Below are positions 6,230-9,355 of a DNA stretch of 9,355 nt, in pieces (the first letter of the stretch is position 1; each line of letters opens with the position of its first letter). The position numbers and the translations under genes are program-made. This DNA is from Ponticaulis sp. Lineage in GTDB: Bacteria; Pseudomonadota; Alphaproteobacteria; Caulobacterales; Hyphomonadaceae. Location of the stretch: assembly GCA_002699325.1 (NCBI GenBank), contig PABS01000003.1, positions 1-9,355 of the forward strand, written 5' to 3'. Below the pieces are notes generated by a model, which was not told where the DNA came from, made no database searches, and worked only from the letters and a program-made list of their open reading frames with translations.

Positions 6230-9200
6230 CTACTGTCTCCCCCCAATGCTCGACGTCGTCTGCGCGTTGTTGGTCTCATCACCCACTGAGACCCGCGTCT
6301 GTTCCATAAATCTGATGGCCTTGGTGGCTAGCTTGCGCGTACTCAGAATGGCTCTGAGATTGTTCCGTCCTGGGAGGTGGCCTAGTTCCTGTCTCCGCAG
6401 GTCCTTGTAGTGGCGGCAGCTCAGCAGGACGTGAGCCACCGTTTGTCGTCTTCCCCCACAATGGCATCGCGGGTTGTGGAAACCTGGGACGCGACGGTTG
6501 AAGAGGAAGTCTTTCAGGCCGATCTTCTCGGTCCTCATCTGCACCAGTAGAGCGCTCTCTGCTTTGCTCAGGCCAGCGTGAAGCTGGAGGATCTTCTTGG
6601 TCGGGATTGGTGTGTGCCTGCGCACCGCCTTGCCCTTGCGTTCAGCAGTCCAGCTCGCTTGCCAGCGTTGGTTGGCTGTTTTCTTGCACCATGTCTTAAG
6701 TGTTGTCCTCAGTGGATAGAGGTGTGCTGGTGGTTCTGCTCTCGGACCTCTGTCGTCTCCCGACCTCCATCCTGTGGCTTCCTTGGCGGCCAGATCCGCA
6801 CGTTCGTTGCCGTCGATGCCTTCATGGGCGCATATCCAGCGGATATCGATGGTGACTCCTCCGGCCCTTATTTGGTCGATCTTTTGCACTATTTGCTGAA
6901 CGATGTATGCTCCTGAGTGACCCTCTGGCCTGACCACGGAGCGAATGGCTGCTTGGTTGTCTGCAAAGATGTGCAGGTGTCTGTGGCTATTTCCTCGACG
7001 GATATCTGCTTGTACCATCGCTAGCGCAATGCAGATGCCTTGCAGCTCTGCTACGTATACAGTCGATGTTGTGGCTGGGCCCATATACGTGCTCTCAGTC
7101 TGTTGTCTGTTGGGCCACACCGCGGCTGCTCCTGTGTGACCTTCTATGCGGCTTCCGTCTGTGTAGATGCAGGTGTTGTTCTCGTCAGCGATGATTCTGT
7201 CATGTTGAGTGATTGCCTCGTCGTCGCTCGAAGCTATGTGTATCGCTGCGCCCTGCCACCAGGGTGGGGTGACGAATGGTGTGATCTTCTCGCGGCTGGA
7301 GAATTGGACCGCGTCGTCCGTTCTGATTCGATGGATGATCGACGATAGTGGCGATATGTGTGTTGCTTTCCGTTGCCGACCCATCTGTCTGCGCTCTTCG
7401 GCAAGCCCTGACAGCTCAGGGAGCCCGTCGCACGTGAGCATCCGGCCCACGGCTTCGGCGTTGTGCTTCCATATCTGGTGTTCAATCGGGAGAAGGTGTG
7501 TCTCGACGTCAAGTGCCGGTCGGGACGTTGCCTTGAAAGCCCCGCAGATAGACCGAGCTGCTCGCGCCTGGACAGCCTTCAGCATATTAAGAGTCTTGTC
7601 TGTATATATTCCCTTGCTCCCTCCCGGGTTCGACCAGAGCGAGCACGCGTACATCATCTGTGGCACGGCAACGCCGCGGTAGATCTTTCTCATGTCGGCC
7701 AGGCTTACGCCCCACGTTGAGCTGCCTAGGCAACCCAGCGCGTTCACCGTGTTCGTAGTCTTTCTGCGTATCTCCTGGACGTGCTCCTTCCACTTCAGCT
7801 TGCTGTCTAGTGTGACTCCCAGGTATTTGCATGTCGCCCTGGGTTTGATCTTTCCCCAGGCGGTGTCTAGTGGCCGCTTCACATCCATGCGCGTGCGCGC
7901 CCTTGTGAAGTGGGTGAGCTGGAACTTCTCGGGGGCAAACTTTGATGCGTGTGTGTCCGCCCATCTACTGGCTTTCTCAAGCGCTCGTTCAAGCTTGGCA
8001 CAAGTTTCCTGGGTTGAGCTTCCGCATGCGAAGATCGCCCCATCGTCTATGTATCCGGTCGCTTCTGTGTCATCGGAGTTGCAGCACTCTATCAAGTCGG
8101 CGTTGTAAAGGATGTAGAGCACTGGTGATAGATTGGAGCCCTGCGGGACGCCGGTCTCGATAGCATACTCGTCGGAGATATAGCCGTCGATGGTTATCCT
8201 AGTGTGTCTGTCGCTGAGGAAGCTTGCTATCCATCTGACGATCCTCTCATCTACCTTTCGTTTCCGCAGATTGTGCAGCAGTCTCTTGTGCGAGACGTTG
8301 TCGAAGGCGCCTGAGACGTCGAGCAGTAGCAGGCTGAGCACCTGGCCTTGGCCTGTGTTCCATGCCTCATATACCCTCTCCACGACGGTGTGCAGCGCAT
8401 GCTCGGTGGACCTGAGCTTCCTCCCTCCAAGATGCAGTCTGGGAAGTATCTGGTACGTCTCTATCAGATAACTCAGTCTGCGCGCGATGACAGCGTCCAT
8501 GACCTTGCCTATTGTGTTCAGTAAGGCTATCGGACGGTATGCTTTGGGCGTAGTGTAGTCGTCTTTCCCGGGCTTGCGCAAGGCAACGGTTGTGGACGTT
8601 CGAAAGTGTGCGGGACAGTACCCTAGCTTCAGGCTCTGGTTTATAGTCGTGGTTAGATGTCCCACCAACATGGATGATGCTGCTTGTAGGGCTTTATTCG
8701 GAATGTAATCCGGCCCTGGGGCTTTGAGTGGCGCTGCAGCTTGGATGGCATCGAGAACTTCCTTCTCGGTGACCTTGGGCATTGGGACCTGGTCTGGGTA
8801 CTCTGCACTCTCGATGTCTCTCAGATCTGCCTCTGGTGGTTCCGGAAAGAACGTCTCTCGTAGGAGATCGGCCTTCTCCTCCGACCTTACGGCCTGTCTT
8901 CCGGTGCGTGTGCATTTGATCGTGGGTGTCACGCTTGGGGGTTGGCTCTCCCTGTTGCGAGCCCACTTGGCGATTCTCCATAGGGACTCAGCCGACCCCG
9001 CGGCTACTTCTATGCGATCTCTGTGCGCCTGGCGTAACGCCTTCCTTATCACACGTGTTTTGCGGTTCCGTGCCTCGCGATAGAGTTCCCACGTTGCCGT
9101 CGTAGGCCTTCTTGTGTATATGCGACGTAGGCGTTTTGTCTCTGCAAGTGCCTCCGTGCATGTGTCGTCCCATCCTTCTCTGGCCTTGGGGCTATGTTTT

Positions 9201-9355
9201 CTTAGCGGGAGCACCTCATCGGCGGCTTGATTGATAGCAGCGACGAGCTCTCGAATGTAGTTATCTAGCGCCGCAGGTGTCCTTGGTCTTTTCCGTGGTG
9301 GTAGGTGATGTTTGAGCGACTCGCAGAACTTTTCGGTGTTCAAGCGCTTCCATGG
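6230..9355 (-). CDS. ORF2 of element 2: reverse transcriptase / RNase H polyprotein, N terminus cut by the window edge
   Basis: The frame is open to the edge, giving 1041 visible residues that begin PWKRLNTEKF. This is typical of the linker just after the endonuclease of Tad1-like ORF2, so the endonuclease should lie to the right. A basic, helical linker runs to about 130. The RT spans about 240-570, with AYRPIALLNT, motif A DVSGAFDNV (Asp346), motif B VPQGSNLSPVLY and motif C YIDD (435-438). RNase H spans about 725-860, with TDGS (Asp733), AEL (Glu770), ADN (Asp799), and His844 and Asp854. The C-terminal finger is CX1CX8HX4C (Cys964 to Cys980). All visible catalytic residues are intact and no stop or frameshift occurs. 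The usual WIPGHEG or WVPAHEG block of RNase H reads WICAHEG here, and the usual GGRKGRSTE block before motif A reads GGRKLRSTE. The in-frame codon at 9343 is TTG (Leu), so there is no true start inside the window. Confidence 0.93.
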   Translation of the reverse strand, partial: PWKRLNTEKFCESLKHHLPPRKRPRTPAALDNYIRELVAAINQAADEVLPLRKHSPKAREGWDDTCTEALAETKRLRRIYTRRPTTATWELYREARNRKTRVIRKALRQAHRDRIEVAAGSAESLWRIAKWARNRESQPPSVTPTIKCTRTGRQAVRSEEKADLLRETFFPEPPEADLRDIESAEYPDQVPMPKVTEKEVLDAIQAAAPLKAPGPDYIPNKALQAASSMLVGHLTTTINQSLKLGYCPAHFRTSTTVALRKPGKDDYTTPKAYRPIALLNTIGKVMDAVIARRLSYLIETYQILPRLHLGGRKLRSTEHALHTVVERVYEAWNTGQGQVLSLLLLDVSGAFDNVSHKRLLHNLRKRKVDERIVRWIASFLSDRHTRITIDGYISDEYAIETGVPQGSNLSPVLYILYNADLIECCNSDDTEATGYIDDGAIFACGSSTQETCAKLERALEKASRWADTHASKFAPEKFQLTHFTRARTRMDVKRPLDTAWGKIKPRATCKYLGVTLDSKLKWKEHVQEIRRKTTNTVNALGCLGSSTWGVSLADMRKIYRGVAVPQMMYACSLWSNPGGSKGIYTDKTLNMLKAVQARAARSICGAFKATSRPALDVETHLLPIEHQIWKHNAEAVGRMLTCDGLPELSGLAEERRQMGRQRKATHISPLSSIIHRIRTDDAVQFSSREKITPFVTPPWWQGAAIHIASSDDEAITQHDRIIADENNTCIYTDGSRIEGHTGAAAVWPNRQQTESTYMGPATTSTVYVAELQGICIALAMVQADIRRGNSHRHLHIFADNQAAIRSVVRPEGHSGAYIVQQIVQKIDQIRAGGVTIDIRWICAHEGIDGNERADLAAKEATGWRSGDDRGPRAEPPAHLYPLRTTLKTWCKKTANQRWQASWTAERKGKAVRRHTPIPTKKILQLHAGLSKAESALLVQMRTEKIGLKDFLFNRRVPGFHNPRCHCGGRRQTVAHVLLSCRHYKDLRRQELGHLPGRNNLRAILSTRKLATKAIRFMEQTRVSVGDETNNAQTTSSIGGRQ

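Larger units (their letters stand above)
5929..9355 (-). mobile_element. Element 2: second Tad1-like non-LTR retrotransposon, 5' part outside the window
   Basis: The minus strand carries an ORF2 that runs through the window edge, a 3' UTR and an (AATC)6 tail. Its protein shares only the core RT and RNase H motifs with element 1 and differs in most intervening positions, so it is a different family and not a second copy. The endonuclease and any ORF1 would lie beyond base 9355, so completeness cannot be judged. Its orientation is the same as that of element 1, giving a head-to-tail pair. Confidence 0.85.

Noticed and set aside
6037..6282. Minus-strand 81-codon frame across the 3' UTR of element 2
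   Set aside because: It is Arg-rich and low in complexity at its start, overlaps the ORF2 end in another frame and has no recognisable motif.

Overview
The window looks like a transposon-rich region of a filamentous ascomycete (Pezizomycotina) genome. This is judged from the protein style of its long reading frames, which match fungal Tad1-clade non-LTR (LINE-type) retrotransposons. Examples are reverse transcriptase (RT) motif A as DVKGAFNGV or DVSGAFDNV, RNase H motifs such as ADNQAAIR and GNELAD, and a C-terminal Cys/His finger after a QIRTGH or QMRTEK block. No bacterial signals, tRNA, rRNA or CRISPR array were seen. The organism assignment is an inference from family resemblance, not from a host marker gene.

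Layout from left to right: (1) bases 1-426 are flanking DNA with one unrecognised plus-strand reading frame (to 350) that is open to the window edge. (2) Bases 427 to about 5928 hold an apparently complete non-LTR element on the minus strand, called element 1 here. It has an AUG-free leader (5763-5928), ORF1 (a Gag-like nucleic-acid-binding protein, 5762 to 4455), ORF2 (endonuclease, RT, RNase H and zinc finger, 4455 to 634), a 3' UTR with a small hairpin, and a tandem (AAATC)5 tail (451-427). (3) From about 5929 to the right edge lies a second, clearly different element of the same clade and orientation, called element 2. It shows an (AATC)6 tail (5952-5929), a 3' UTR of about 277 bases with another hairpin, and an uninterrupted ORF2 from the post-endonuclease linker to its stop at 6230. 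Its endonuclease, any ORF1 and its 5' end lie beyond the window.

The two ORFs of element 1 meet at an exact TAATG, where the stop of ORF1 shares its last base with the start of ORF2. This is the arrangement used for termination-reinitiation in some bicistronic RNAs. ORF1 protein would package the element RNA. ORF2 protein would nick target DNA, prime reverse transcription from the nick, and remove RNA with its RNase H.

The elements stand head to tail with only the AATC array between them. The simplest reading is that element 1 inserted into the microsatellite-like tail of element 2, which would hide any target-site duplication inside the repeat. All three element reading frames are free of stops and frameshifts, which suggests recent insertion and no heavy repeat-induced point mutation. 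No non-transposon system was found in the window.
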